NCBI GenBank assembly: GCA_018267315.1
Contig: JAFDYS010000023.1
Coordinates: 39,052-103,051 of the forward strand
Direction of reading: 5' to 3'
Source: Bacteroidota bacterium
GTDB lineage: Bacteria; Bacteroidota; Bacteroidia; Chitinophagales; UBA10324
Length of the DNA stretch: 64,000 bases
The translations under genes were made by a program, and so were the position numbers. The notes beneath the pieces were generated by a model. The model made no database searches and was not told where the DNA came from. It saw nothing but the letters and a program-made list of their open reading frames with translations. This document shows positions 44,137 to 53,275 of the stretch, in pieces; position 1 is the first letter of the stretch; every line of letters begins with the position of its first letter.

Positions 44137-44973
44137 ATGGACATGCCCGTAATAAGGGTAGCTGTGCTTGACATGTATGACCGCGTGGAAAACCAGGGTA
44201 TGCGCGGTATCCGCTCACTTTTATATCTGCAATCGAAGAAAGTGGATGCGCAGGTTCGCTGGCATGTTTTCGACGTGCGCCATGCCGGCGATGTGCCGGA
44301 TGATTCGTATGATATCTATATTTCTTCTGGTGGCCCCGGCAGCCCGCTTGAATCCAACCTGCCGTGGGAAAAGAAGTATTTCAAACTCATGGATGACTTG
44401 TGGGAATACAATCTCCATCATGCCGACCGGAAGAAGCATGTCTTCCTCATTTGTCATTCATTCCAGCTCATGTGCCGCCACAAAAAAATCGGTGTGGTGA
44501 CCAAGAGAAAATCTCCGGCCTTCGGCATTTTTCCAATTCACAAAACGGAAACAGGTCTACATGATCCGGTTTTTAGCGGGTTGCCAGATCCTTTCTATGC
44601 TACGGATTCGCGCGAGTACCAGGTGATTCAGCCCGACTGGCATCGCATCCGAAAAGAGGGGTACAAGATTCTCGCAATTGAAAAAGACCGACCGCATGTA
44701 CCGCTCGAGCGTGCACTCATGTCCATCCGTTTCTCTGAGGAATTTTTCGGAACGCAGTTTCATCCCGAAGCCGATCCGCACGGGATGATCCGCTACTTTA
44801 CGCGAACGGATAAAAAAGAAGCTATCATCAAAAACTACGGTGAGGACAAATACTACAAGATGGTGGACATGCTTGATGATCCTGATAAGATTGTACTCAC
44901 TCAAAGCAGTGTCATCCCCGCCTTCCTTTCTATCGCATTCGAAAAAGTGCTTCAGGCAGCAGTTTACGTGTAG
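44137..44973 (+). CDS. Class-I glutamine amidotransferase (GMP-synthase-like)
   Basis: 278 residues. Type-1 GATase triad: nucleophile Cys106 in FLICHSFQL, and His209 and Glu211 in TQFHPEADPHG, with the oxyanion-loop SGGPGSP at 64-70. It lacks the synthetase and PPase domains of GuaA, so it frees ammonia from glutamine for a separate partner. The linker YATDSREYQVIQPDWHRI and the extra 60 C-terminal residues are not found in GuaA. The only candidate acceptors nearby are the two ATP-grasp-type ligases and the GCS2 ligase, so an amidated or peptide-like product is implied. ATG at 44137. Confidence 0.87.
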   Translation: MDMPVIRVAVLDMYDRVENQGMRGIRSLLYLQSKKVDAQVRWHVFDVRHAGDVPDDSYDIYISSGGPGSPLESNLPWEKKYFKLMDDLWEYNLHHADRKKHVFLICHSFQLMCRHKKIGVVTKRKSPAFGIFPIHKTETGLHDPVFSGLPDPFYATDSREYQVIQPDWHRIRKEGYKILAIEKDRPHVPLERALMSIRFSEEFFGTQFHPEADPHGMIRYFTRTDKKEAIIKNYGEDKYYKMVDMLDDPDKIVLTQSSVIPAFLSIAFEKVLQAAVYV

Positions 44974-45129
44974 CGGATTATTCCAAAGGTCACCGGTTTA
45001 CGCGGTAAATCTGAAACCCGGATCAGGCCGTCAGTAAAGACCATTGAAGCGACGGTTCCTGCAAATTCAAACTGCTCCGGCTCTCACCACTTCAAGTATT
45101 ATTTTTGGCAACCGCCAAATAGCAACTGA

Positions 45130-46323
45130 ATGATTCCTGCATATCGAGACAGATACAATGCTGATTTCACTGAAGAGAAATACAAGAGCTTCCTCGAAGA
45201 CCTGAACAGGGAGGCCGGTTACCACATAGATTTCCGCATTGCCGAGTCTCCGATTTTCGTTCCGCGTGACTTCCGCAATAAGTTGTTAGAAGCAGCCGGT
45301 GAGATTTTGTCAACCGTCACTGCTCCTGAATATTTTTCGCGGTCTGATGCAGCCATTCCGCCCAAGCTGCGGGTACCCAATGAGCATGCCCGGCCCACAA
45401 CCATTGCCATTGATCTCGCCGTTTGCAAAAATGAAGCAGGAGAACTGCTCCCGCAGCTGATCGAGATGCAGGCCTTTCCTTCGCTGTTTTGTTATCAGCA
45501 CTGGATGGCCGGCATGTACCGCAGGCATTTTACCGTGCCCGATGAAGTGACGCACCTGCTGAGCGGGTTAACCGAATCATCTTACATAAACCTGCTGAAG
45601 AAATGGATTATAGCCGATGAAGATCCGGAACAGGTGGTGCTCATGGAGATTGAACCGGAGAAACAGAAAACAAGGGTTGATTTTGAATTGACGAAGCAGT
45701 ACCTCGGCATTGAGTATGTATGCGTGAGCAAGGTGATTCGCGAAGGCGAAAAACTCTTTTATAAAAAGGATGGAAAGAAAATTCCCATTCGGAGAATTTA
45801 CAACCGTGTGATCTTTGACGAGTTTTTAAAACGTACCGATCTCAGTTGCCAGTTTCACCTTACCGAAGATGTGAATGTGGATTGGGTTTCACACCCCAAC
45901 TGGTTTTTCCGCATCAGCAAATTTTCGCTGCCGTTCATCAACAGCCGGTATGTGCCCGGGACTTATTTCCTGAATGAGTTGAAAGAGATTCCCACGGATC
46001 TGGAAAATTATGTGCTCAAACCGCTCTTTTCTTTTGCAGGAGCGGGGGTTCATTTTGATGTGACAAAAGAAATTGTTGACGGCATCAAAGACCGGAGCAA
46101 CTACATTCTGCAACGCAAAGTGAATTACGAACCGGTGCTTCGCGCAGCCGATGAAGGCATGGTGAAAACAGAAATCCGCTTGCTCTTCCTCTGGCTTCGT
46201 GATGATAAGCAGCCCAAACCTGTGATCAGCGTAATCCGCCTCAGCCGCGGCAAGATGATCGGTGTTGACTTTAACAAAAACAAAACATGGGTGGGTGGCA
46301 GCGTAGGTTTTTTCGAAGAATAA
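45130..46323 (+). CDS. ATP-grasp-like protein, last gene of the amidoligase cluster
   Basis: 397 residues. I do not know a named family for it. The C-terminal third looks like an ATP-grasp: NYVLKPLFSFAGAGV (Lys and Gly-rich loop, about 295-309), YILQRKVNYEPV (about 327-338), TEIRLLFLW and VISVIRLSRGKMIGVDFNKN (about 359-378). The N-terminal 280 residues have no match I can name but include the acidic stretch QVVLMEIEPEKQK and FFRISKFSLPF. A TATTTTTG -7-type element lies at 45100-45107, 22 nt before ATG 45130. It closes the four-gene cluster and should be the second ligation enzyme. A circularly permuted ATP-grasp of the glutathionylspermidine-synthase kind is the best alternative. Confidence 0.65.
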   Translation: MIPAYRDRYNADFTEEKYKSFLEDLNREAGYHIDFRIAESPIFVPRDFRNKLLEAAGEILSTVTAPEYFSRSDAAIPPKLRVPNEHARPTTIAIDLAVCKNEAGELLPQLIEMQAFPSLFCYQHWMAGMYRRHFTVPDEVTHLLSGLTESSYINLLKKWIIADEDPEQVVLMEIEPEKQKTRVDFELTKQYLGIEYVCVSKVIREGEKLFYKKDGKKIPIRRIYNRVIFDEFLKRTDLSCQFHLTEDVNVDWVSHPNWFFRISKFSLPFINSRYVPGTYFLNELKEIPTDLENYVLKPLFSFAGAGVHFDVTKEIVDGIKDRSNYILQRKVNYEPVLRAADEGMVKTEIRLLFLWLRDDKQPKPVISVIRLSRGKMIGVDFNKNKTWVGGSVGFFEE

Positions 46324-46383
46324 CTATGCTTTGATGAGAAGCATCATCCGATGATTTTTCGCTCAGGCATATTTTTGCACCCC

Positions 46384-46962
46384 ATGAATCTGTTACGTGG
46401 CATCGCCTGCATTACGATCCTGACACTGGTTTCATGCAAATCAGGGATGGATAACCCGGAGTCAATATTCTCCGTAAAACTCAAAACACTGGGTCACGAA
46501 GAATTTTCATTTAACGTATTGAAGAAGAACAAAGCATCGGTGGTGATCTTTCTTCAGCCCGAGTGTCCGTTTTGCAATTCCTACGCGAAAACTCTCCGGC
46601 ACCTCGACAGTGTTTTCAATTCCAAAGACGTGAAGATGTACGGCGTAATGGCCGGAACCAATTTTTCTGACAGTGAATTGGCGGCCTACCGCGATGACCA
46701 CCACCTGAAGTTCATGTTTCTGCTCGATCCTGAATTTGTATTAACGAAACAACTCAAAGCATCCATCACGCCGCAGGCATTTCTGATTGATTCAAAAGGC
46801 AAAGTGATTTACCACGGCATGATTGACAACTGGGGCTATGAAATAGGGAAGACGCGCGCGCATGCCACCGAATTCTACCTTACAGATGCTATGAATAATT
46901 TCCTGGAAGGCAAACCCGTCAGCCCCGATTCCACGAAAGCCATCGGTTGTTATATCCAATGA
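46384..46962 (+). CDS. Thioredoxin-like redoxin lipoprotein
   Basis: 192 residues from ATG 46384; a start at 46351 would lie upstream of a TATTTTTG -7 element at 46370-46377, so 46384 is preferred. NLLRGIACITILTLVSCKS is a lipoprotein signal with the lipid-binding Cys in LVSC. The body is an AhpC/TSA-type thioredoxin fold: SVVIFLQPECPFCNSYAK with CPFC, and ITPQAFLIDSKGKVIYHG with the cis-Pro strand. It would reduce disulphides or peroxides on the outer membrane or periplasm. The next gene encodes a cytochrome c / copper monooxygenase-like fusion, a pairing I recall as common in Bacteroidota. Confidence 0.85.
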   Translation: MNLLRGIACITILTLVSCKSGMDNPESIFSVKLKTLGHEEFSFNVLKKNKASVVIFLQPECPFCNSYAKTLRHLDSVFNSKDVKMYGVMAGTNFSDSELAAYRDDHHLKFMFLLDPEFVLTKQLKASITPQAFLIDSKGKVIYHGMIDNWGYEIGKTRAHATEFYLTDAMNNFLEGKPVSPDSTKAIGCYIQ

Positions 46963-47012
46963 TTTTTGTTAGCACCAAGCAATTTCACCCAACCTACTTT
47001 TAGCACCAAACC

Positions 47013-48413
47013 ATGATCAGGCGGGATACTTTTATTGACCGGATTTTCAGAGTGGGTTTGGTGATGACCATGTTCCTTGCGTTTGCTGCGGCGCTTTACA
47101 CATTATACAGAATGGACAAAGCAGACGATGTGAAATACACCTATGCGGAACATGTGGCACCGATCATCTATCAGCATTGCTCCCATTGCCACCGCCCCGG
47201 GCAGGCAGGTCCTTTTCCGCTGCTCACTTATAAAGATGTAGCCAAGCGCTCACTCACGATTCGCGAGGTGGTGATGAAGAAAGTGATGCCGCCGTGGCCG
47301 GCTGATCCCTCTTATTCATCATTCTGCGAAGAGAATTATTTGATCGATGAACAAATCGCCATCATTGATCACTGGGTCATGAGCGGTGCGCCGCTGGGTG
47401 ATTCAACCAGGGTGCCGCCTGTTCCGCAATTTGCAGCGCATTCCATGTTGGGGCAACCTGATCTCACGCTGCCGATCAAACCATTTTTAGTGAAGGGTGA
47501 TAACACCGATCGCTTTATGGTGATGAAGATTCCGTTCGAGCTGATGCGGGATACGTTCATCCGCGCCATTGAATTTGTGCCCGGATGCCGCTATGTTCAT
47601 CACGTAAACGGTCACCTGATTTGCTTCGATGATCAGAAGAAGAAAACCGTTTTCGACGGCGATTACGTGCTTGACACGAGAGATGAAACGCGTGATGACG
47701 TGCTGAAGAAAATGGAGCTGTTGAATGATGACGGATCGAATCCGCGCGTGGAATTATCAGCGACTAACTATTTGCCCGGTGTATTCGGAACCGTTTACCC
47801 GGAAGGCATCGGCGGGTTTTTCGCCACGCAAAAAAATCTCGTGTACCTCAACGACATTCATTATGGTCCCGCACCCGAAGATGTTCTTGACACGTCATAC
47901 GTCAATATTTTCTTCGATCAGAAACCGCCCGTGCGGCCTACCAAAGAAATTCAACTCGGCACGCTCGGTGTGGGCGACATCATTCCGCCCCTGGTGATTC
48001 CGCCTGATACGGTTATGACCTTTGTGATGCGCGGGAAAATTCTGAATGACATCTCCCTGCTCACGGTAAATCCGCACATGCACTTGCTGGGTAAATCATT
48101 TCTCGCCTATGCACTGAAACCCGATGGCGACACCATTCCTCTCATCAAAATCAACCACTGGGATTTCCGCTGGCAGTATTTCTACACATTTAAGAAGATG
48201 CTGCACATTCCGGCGGGTTCCATGATTGAAGTGGTGGCGGTGATGGACAACACGGTTAACAATCCAAACAATCCCAATCATCCGCCGAAGCAGGTGGAAG
48301 GAAGAAACGGCAGCATGCGCACCACCGATGAGATGCTGCAATTCATCATGACGTTTCTTCCTTATCAACCGGGAGATGAAAATATCTCCCTCGAAACTTC
48401 TTTGCAGCAGTAG
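47013..48413 (+). CDS. Membrane-anchored cytochrome c fused to a copper type II monooxygenase-like domain
   Basis: 466 residues. One N-terminal membrane helix (about 12-32) is followed by a small heme c domain with CSHCH at 56-60 and MPPWPADP. Residues about 160-460 resemble the PHM/DBH copper monooxygenase fold: YVHHVNGH (HH at 196-197), His283 in LNDIHYGPAP, NPHMHLLGK (HxH at 355 and 357) and Met441 in TTDEMLQF match the expected CuH and CuM ligands. It would use the heme to feed electrons to the copper sites in the periplasm; the substrate is unknown. The gene follows the redoxin lipoprotein by 50 bp, suggesting a shared maturation or electron-supply role (inference). Confidence 0.78.
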   Translation: MIRRDTFIDRIFRVGLVMTMFLAFAAALYTLYRMDKADDVKYTYAEHVAPIIYQHCSHCHRPGQAGPFPLLTYKDVAKRSLTIREVVMKKVMPPWPADPSYSSFCEENYLIDEQIAIIDHWVMSGAPLGDSTRVPPVPQFAAHSMLGQPDLTLPIKPFLVKGDNTDRFMVMKIPFELMRDTFIRAIEFVPGCRYVHHVNGHLICFDDQKKKTVFDGDYVLDTRDETRDDVLKKMELLNDDGSNPRVELSATNYLPGVFGTVYPEGIGGFFATQKNLVYLNDIHYGPAPEDVLDTSYVNIFFDQKPPVRPTKEIQLGTLGVGDIIPPLVIPPDTVMTFVMRGKILNDISLLTVNPHMHLLGKSFLAYALKPDGDTIPLIKINHWDFRWQYFYTFKKMLHIPAGSMIEVVAVMDNTVNNPNNPNHPPKQVEGRNGSMRTTDEMLQFIMTFLPYQPGDENISLETSLQQ

Positions 48414-48416
48414 CTG

Positions 48417-50063
48417 CTATTCCATCGGCATCCGTCCGAACCAAAGTGTTTTGCCTCCTTTACTTTCACCGAAGAATACAATCTTGCTCTTGTTGGAAGT
48501 CGGCAGATACGGATGCTCGTTGTGCAGGTAATATTGATCCTGTCCGAAGGCGACAAAATCCCCCACATCTCCTGATGCGATGTCAATCTTCGCCACGGAA
48601 GGATAGGCGAGCACTTTCAGTTTGGCATTCTTCAATTCCGTTTCACTCTTCACCCCTTTGATTTCCGTGATCATCCAATAGGCCGTGCTCGATCCTGCTT
48701 TCCAGAATACATCCTGCTGTGACGGAGCCATCTCTGCATATTTGTTGTTTTCATCTCGCCGGATACCGTATTGCGCTTTCAGAGCACCGTCGCTTCCGAA
48801 ATGAAACATCACGGGATCGGTGTATTTGCGCGGTCCGTCTTTCGGCTGGTTGAAATTCTGACCCATCACCAGCACATCGCCATTGGCTGCTCTGATGAAA
48901 TTCACTACGGCAAATTTCTTCCCGTCATAAGAGGGTGCCTTTTTCTGAGAAGGGGGTGTTTTGAGTTTGGCATCAAACTCATCAATGGAAGTGGCTTTAA
49001 GATAATCCACTTTGGTATCGGTGAGTTTCATGATCTGGAACGCCTGCCACTTCATGGCTTCAATGGCGGCGGTGCGTGCATCGTCATCCATGTTAGCGGG
49101 GAAAATCTGGTTCAGGTACTTGTCATCTTTCTTGGCCGGGCCGATGAGGTACACTTCATTGCCTGAGGAAATCATATCCTGAATGCCCCACAGGTTGTAT
49201 TCGGGTTTGAAGGAAGTTCGTTGTTTCAGGTCGTTGCTGCCATTGACACGCACGAGCGTGAAATCACTGAAATCAGGATCGGCGACCTTATTCATGCCGG
49301 GTCCGCCAACAGGTACGAACACCAGGCCCCAATCGGAATTGGACAGGTCGGCATCATCTTCAGAAGTGGCATCCGGATCATAAATGGGATTGGAGATCAT
49401 CGGCATCATCGGGTACTGAAAATCAATTTTACTCTCCTTTGTTACATCCAGATCGCTGTTGATCGTGAGAATGGAAAAGTTCTTCATATAGGCATTCGGG
49501 TCCTGGTCCTTGGCGCCGATTTTCGCCTTAGGCCCCACCAGCACCAGCACTTCTCCGGTTTGATTGTTCTCTGCCGCCGTCCATGCGTAGTACTTATTGC
49601 CTTCATCATTTTTGGGTTTCACTTTTTCCAGCACTTTCACATCGCGGTCATAGCCGCCCCAAAACCAACTCCAGGTGTAGGAGATGAGTTTGCGTTTGAG
49701 CACGAGTGTGCCGGTGAGGTTGCGCTCCACGGTAACTGCCTCCACTGAGTAATTTTCCCCTTTGTATTTGAACCATTTGAACTTGGTTTTCGCTTTTTCG
49801 AATTCCTCTTCATCAGTATCCAGTTTCTTGAATGCATAGGTAGTCCCGTCGAAGTGATAGGTTTCAAACTTAGCCATCTTATCGTTCGACTTGGTGACGA
49901 AGGTCAGCGCAATGTCATTATTGGGTTCATCAATGGTAACGTCACCCAGATATCCGCGATTGGCTTTGCCGGTGATTTCATAAACGTTTTCTGCTTCGAG
50001 TTTCTGTGCGAAGGTTGAATGGCTGATCAACAGGATCAGTAAGAGTGAAAAAAGAATTCTCAT
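48417..50063 (-). CDS. Secreted protein of unknown function
   Basis: 548 residues. A signal peptide (ILFSLLLILLISHSTFAQ) is followed by a mostly beta-strand body rich in Lys and Asp; no T9SS domain ends it. Segments such as YAWTAAENNQTGEVLVLVGP, GNEVYLIGPAKKDD and ANGDVLVMGQNFNQPKDGPR suggest a propeller-like repeat of about 50-60 residues. The C-terminus reads KSKIVFFGESKGGKTLWFGR. I do not recognise the family. ATG at 50063; a TACCTTG element upstream on the minus strand may be its -7. Its stop lies 3 bp from the convergent monooxygenase fusion's stop. It is likely periplasmic. Confidence 0.75.
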   Translation of the reverse strand: MRILFSLLLILLISHSTFAQKLEAENVYEITGKANRGYLGDVTIDEPNNDIALTFVTKSNDKMAKFETYHFDGTTYAFKKLDTDEEEFEKAKTKFKWFKYKGENYSVEAVTVERNLTGTLVLKRKLISYTWSWFWGGYDRDVKVLEKVKPKNDEGNKYYAWTAAENNQTGEVLVLVGPKAKIGAKDQDPNAYMKNFSILTINSDLDVTKESKIDFQYPMMPMISNPIYDPDATSEDDADLSNSDWGLVFVPVGGPGMNKVADPDFSDFTLVRVNGSNDLKQRTSFKPEYNLWGIQDMISSGNEVYLIGPAKKDDKYLNQIFPANMDDDARTAAIEAMKWQAFQIMKLTDTKVDYLKATSIDEFDAKLKTPPSQKKAPSYDGKKFAVVNFIRAANGDVLVMGQNFNQPKDGPRKYTDPVMFHFGSDGALKAQYGIRRDENNKYAEMAPSQQDVFWKAGSSTAYWMITEIKGVKSETELKNAKLKVLAYPSVAKIDIASGDVGDFVAFGQDQYYLHNEHPYLPTSNKSKIVFFGESKGGKTLWFGRMPME

Positions 50064-50119
50064 GTTCAGGATTTTTTGATCTGGCGCAAGGTAAATTCAG
50101 ATTATGAATTTCAAAATGA

Positions 50120-50150
50120 TTTACCGCCGGAATTTTCGATACTAATTTTG
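50120..50150 (+). promoter_or_regulatory. Promoter of the heme A synthase gene (TTTA, 19 nt, TAATTTTG)
   Basis: TAATTTTG at 50143-50150 is a perfect -7 element, and TTTA at 50120-50123 precedes it by exactly 19 nt. The start site would be near 50156, so ATG 50158 is effectively leaderless. Confidence 0.65.
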
Positions 50151-50157
50151 CCCACTC

Positions 50158-51207
50158 ATGAAGAATGAATATCAGCGGAAAATGATTGGCACGTGGCTGC
50201 TGGTCGGAGTTTTCATGATCTTAATTCAGGTATTGCTGGGAGGAATTACTCGCCTCACGGGGTCAGGGCTTTCCATCACCGAGTGGAATGTGATCATGGG
50301 AACCATTCCTCCCATGAATGAAACGGAGTGGCAGCATGCCTTTGACCAGTACAAACAATTCCCGCAATACAAGCTCATGAACAGCAACATGAACCTTGCG
50401 GGCTTCAAAAATATTTTCTGGTGGGAATATGTGCATCGCCTCTGGGCACGGCTGTTTGTTCCGGTCTTCCTCATTCCGCTTGCATTTTTCCTGTGGAAGA
50501 AAATGATCGACCGAAAGCTGTTGATGAGACTTGTTTTTGTTTTCGTGCTGGGCGGACTGCAGGGACTTATGGGCTGGATCATGGTGAGCAGCGGACTGAT
50601 TGATAAACCGTGGGTGGATCCGCTCAACCTGAGCATGCATCTCATCCTCGCTTTGCTGCTGGTCTGCTACCTGCTTTGGATTGCGCTGGATGTATTTGAC
50701 CTGAAAAAGGAATCGCATGGCATAGGTTCGTTGAAGCCCATCCTCACCTGGATTCTCGTGTTGCTTTCCGTGCAGATTTTTTACGGCGGACTCATGGCTG
50801 GAAATCATGCGGCGCTTTTCTATCCAACATTCCCGAAGTTCGGAGAACGATACATACCTGAAGCGCTCTTCGTGCTCACGCCGCGCATTACCAACTTCTT
50901 TCAGAATGTGGGCATGATTCAATTGATCCACCGTTCGCTGGGAATCATAGTAGCCGTGCTGATCATTTTATTTTTCTACCGGGGCAGGGTAAAATCCGGC
51001 ACCCCGATGTTCCACCGGGCCCTCGGTTCTTTTCCGATGCTGGTATTCTTCCAGGTCATGCTGGGGATTTATACGCTCATAACATCACTCGGCAGAATCC
51101 CCATCGTTCCGGCCGCCGCACATCAGTTCATTGCCGTGTTGCTGTTACTCACCAATGTTATTTTGTTATACCTCGCATCACATGCGGAGAAAACAGAGGG
51201 AAATTGA
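50158..51207 (+). CDS. ctaA: Heme A synthase (COX15/CtaA family)
   Basis: 349 residues with eight membrane helices. Motifs: GGITRLTGSGLSITEWNVI (helix 1, around 28-46), WWEYVHRLWARLF with a heme-binding His (about 82), LQGLMGWIMVSSGL (about 135), a second His in LSMHLILAL, and QLIHRSLGI / AAHQFIA in the C-terminal half supplying the other heme ligands. It oxidises heme O to heme A for cytochrome aa3 oxidase in the inner membrane. The N-terminal half has the Cys-free loop usual for this branch. No cytochrome oxidase genes are in view. It has its own promoter right at the ATG. Confidence 0.93.
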   Translation: MKNEYQRKMIGTWLLVGVFMILIQVLLGGITRLTGSGLSITEWNVIMGTIPPMNETEWQHAFDQYKQFPQYKLMNSNMNLAGFKNIFWWEYVHRLWARLFVPVFLIPLAFFLWKKMIDRKLLMRLVFVFVLGGLQGLMGWIMVSSGLIDKPWVDPLNLSMHLILALLLVCYLLWIALDVFDLKKESHGIGSLKPILTWILVLLSVQIFYGGLMAGNHAALFYPTFPKFGERYIPEALFVLTPRITNFFQNVGMIQLIHRSLGIIVAVLIILFFYRGRVKSGTPMFHRALGSFPMLVFFQVMLGIYTLITSLGRIPIVPAAAHQFIAVLLLLTNVILLYLASHAEKTEGN

Positions 51208-51212
51208 GCAGT

Positions 51213-52337
51213 TCAGTTGGCCCCGCTTATTTCAAATTTTTTCTTCAGGTCTAAAAAAGGTTGTTCAAAAAACCGGTAACTGAAGGCCGCAATTAAAACC
51301 GTAATAAAGAAAGAAAGCAATGGAAGCAAGAGCAGGAATTGCCAGGGCGATTGCAGCCAGTTCATGGCTTTGAATAAATGCACTGACGCAAGAATCCCCA
51401 CCTGATGAAAGCAGTAAATCCCGAAAGCCCGTTTACCGAGCCAGACAAAACCGGGAATGCGGTGCATGTTGAATGCTTTGTTCTCACCAAAGGCCTGATC
51501 CAATATCACATGACCGAATGCCAGTCCCAGAATCAATCGTTCGGCAATGGTGGCGAGGGGGGAATCAAAAACAGGATGATAGAAAACAATCATTACAAGA
51601 AGCGCGAGATAGATTCCGAAGTTCACTGCGCGCGGCATCTTTTTCCAGCGATGAAACCAGGAATGATTATTCACTGCCAGCCATGCGATGAATGCACCCA
51701 CGGCAAAATCACTCATGATGCACAGGGTGTGGAAGAAAAGTGTTGTGCCTTCATTCCGGAAGTAAATCCTGGCAAGCGTACTTACAATAGCGATGGCAAG
51801 AAAAACAGCCACCCGTTGTTTCCTGAAAAACTTCATCAGCCATGGCATCACCACATAAAATTGCTCTTCCACCGAAACTGTCCAGAGAACAGCCAGCACC
51901 GGTGAGTAGGGAAAGCCATCAGAAAGCATGGCGAAGTTGTTCCAGAAAAAGAAGTAAGACCACGGATTGGCCGTTTCGTGGTACGTAAATCCGAATGCCT
52001 GCATCACCATGGGAACAAAAAAAAGAAACGTGATTACCATGGTGAAATACAACGGCCAAATGCGCAGTGTACGGCGGAGGTAATACCTGAGAATGCTGAA
52101 TTGCCCGGTTGATTTTTCTTCGGCCAGTAGCAGGTAAGTGATGAGGAATCCGGAAAGCACGTGCAGCACGTTCACGCAAAGCGCGCCGCTCGATGCAAAG
52201 CGCGAGACCTGGTTCATCCACGCGGGATATTGAACACCTTCGATGCGGATGATGAAGGCATGCATGAAGAAACCGGTAGCGGCGAAGAACCGCAAGGCAT
52301 CGAGGTTGATGAAATATGGTTTGGAAGCCGCGTTCAA
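51213..52337 (-). CDS. Acyltransferase 3 family membrane protein (OafA/YrhL-like)
   Basis: 374 residues from a TTG start at 52337, with ten or so hydrophobic helices. Family motifs are INLDALRFFAATGFFMHAF (conserved R-F-x-A strand and His), a central WTVSVEEQFYVVMPWLM with the VEEQFY motif, and the C-terminal FFEQPFLDLKKK. The enzyme would O-acetylate or O-acylate a sugar of the cell envelope, moving acyl groups across the inner membrane. No polysaccharide genes are adjacent, so the acceptor is unknown. It converges with the heme A synthase (stops 5 bp apart). Confidence 0.87.
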   Translation of the reverse strand: MNAASKPYFINLDALRFFAATGFFMHAFIIRIEGVQYPAWMNQVSRFASSGALCVNVLHVLSGFLITYLLLAEEKSTGQFSILRYYLRRTLRIWPLYFTMVITFLFFVPMVMQAFGFTYHETANPWSYFFFWNNFAMLSDGFPYSPVLAVLWTVSVEEQFYVVMPWLMKFFRKQRVAVFLAIAIVSTLARIYFRNEGTTLFFHTLCIMSDFAVGAFIAWLAVNNHSWFHRWKKMPRAVNFGIYLALLVMIVFYHPVFDSPLATIAERLILGLAFGHVILDQAFGENKAFNMHRIPGFVWLGKRAFGIYCFHQVGILASVHLFKAMNWLQSPWQFLLLLPLLSFFITVLIAAFSYRFFEQPFLDLKKKFEISGAN

Positions 52338-52441
52338 CTTTCAGTCGGTAACATAATTCTCTCGAAAGATAAACGGAATAACACTGCAAGATCATCACAG
52401 GGAATGAATGTTCATTGCTAACTTTGAATCAAATATCCCGC

Positions 52442-53266
52442 ATGAAAAAAATTCTCGTTGCGTTTGACAGCAGTTCGTTTTCAGCCGGTGCTCTTGACTA
52501 CGCGCTCAATTTGTTGCCGCGGGAATCAACGCTGATTGTAGGTGTGTTCATTGAAGACCTGAGCTATCTTGGTTATGTTACGCTCTTCGGGGAAGATTAC
52601 TTTGCTTTCGACACCCGGGTGCTTGACAAGATGGAGAAAGAAGCGGAAGGCAAGCTCGATGAGAACATGAGGACCTTTGAACAGAAATGTAAAGAAGCCA
52701 GTGCCAGTTACAAGATTCATCTTGACAAAGGGGTGCCTGCCAATGAACTGGTTCGGGAGAGTTTGTTCGCAGATCTCATCATCCTTGGCTACCAGACTTT
52801 TTTTAGCAGCGTATCAGGCGAGGCAAGCATCCTAAAAGATGTGTTAGTCGATGCGGAATGCCCCGTGTTGGTGGTGCCGGAGCAGTACAAACCGGTGCAA
52901 TCACTTGTGCTCACGTTCGATGGCAAGGTCGCTTCCGTTTATGCGATCAGGCAGTTCACGCAATTGTTCCCTGCATTCACAAAGCTTCCTGCATCCATGC
53001 TTCACATTGCAAAGGGCAAAGAGGGCGAAGATGATAACAGCAACCTCATGAAGGAGTACCTGAGCATCAACTATCCCAATCTTTCGATTCAGGTGGCTAC
53101 CGGTTCGGCTGATGAAGTAATCATCAGTAACGCCGAATCATTCACGGCGCCTTTGGTGGTAATGGGTGCTTATGGCAGAAGCGCGTTCTCGCGTTTCTTT
53201 TCGAAGAGTACGGCCGCCAAGTTGCTGAAGGAAAAATCATGGCCGGTGTTTGCAGCGCATAAATAG
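52442..53266 (+). CDS. Tandem-domain universal stress protein
   Basis: 274 residues from ATG 52442 (MKKILVAFDSS); an earlier in-frame codon at 52415 lies ahead of the -7 element and is unlikely. Two UspA domains. The first (1-145) begins ILVAFDSSSFSAGALDYALN, contains ADLIILGY and ends with VLVVPEQ; the second (about 150-274) has VVMGAYGRSAFSRFFSKS, the Gly-rich nucleotide-binding loop usual in ATP-binding members. The product is cytoplasmic and is linked to stress survival, without known enzymatic activity. A TAACTTTG -7-type element at 52419-52426 lies 15 nt before the ATG. Confidence 0.9.
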   Translation: MKKILVAFDSSSFSAGALDYALNLLPRESTLIVGVFIEDLSYLGYVTLFGEDYFAFDTRVLDKMEKEAEGKLDENMRTFEQKCKEASASYKIHLDKGVPANELVRESLFADLIILGYQTFFSSVSGEASILKDVLVDAECPVLVVPEQYKPVQSLVLTFDGKVASVYAIRQFTQLFPAFTKLPASMLHIAKGKEGEDDNSNLMKEYLSINYPNLSIQVATGSADEVIISNAESFTAPLVVMGAYGRSAFSRFFSKSTAAKLLKEKSWPVFAAHK

Positions 53267-53275
53267 TTCAGACCA

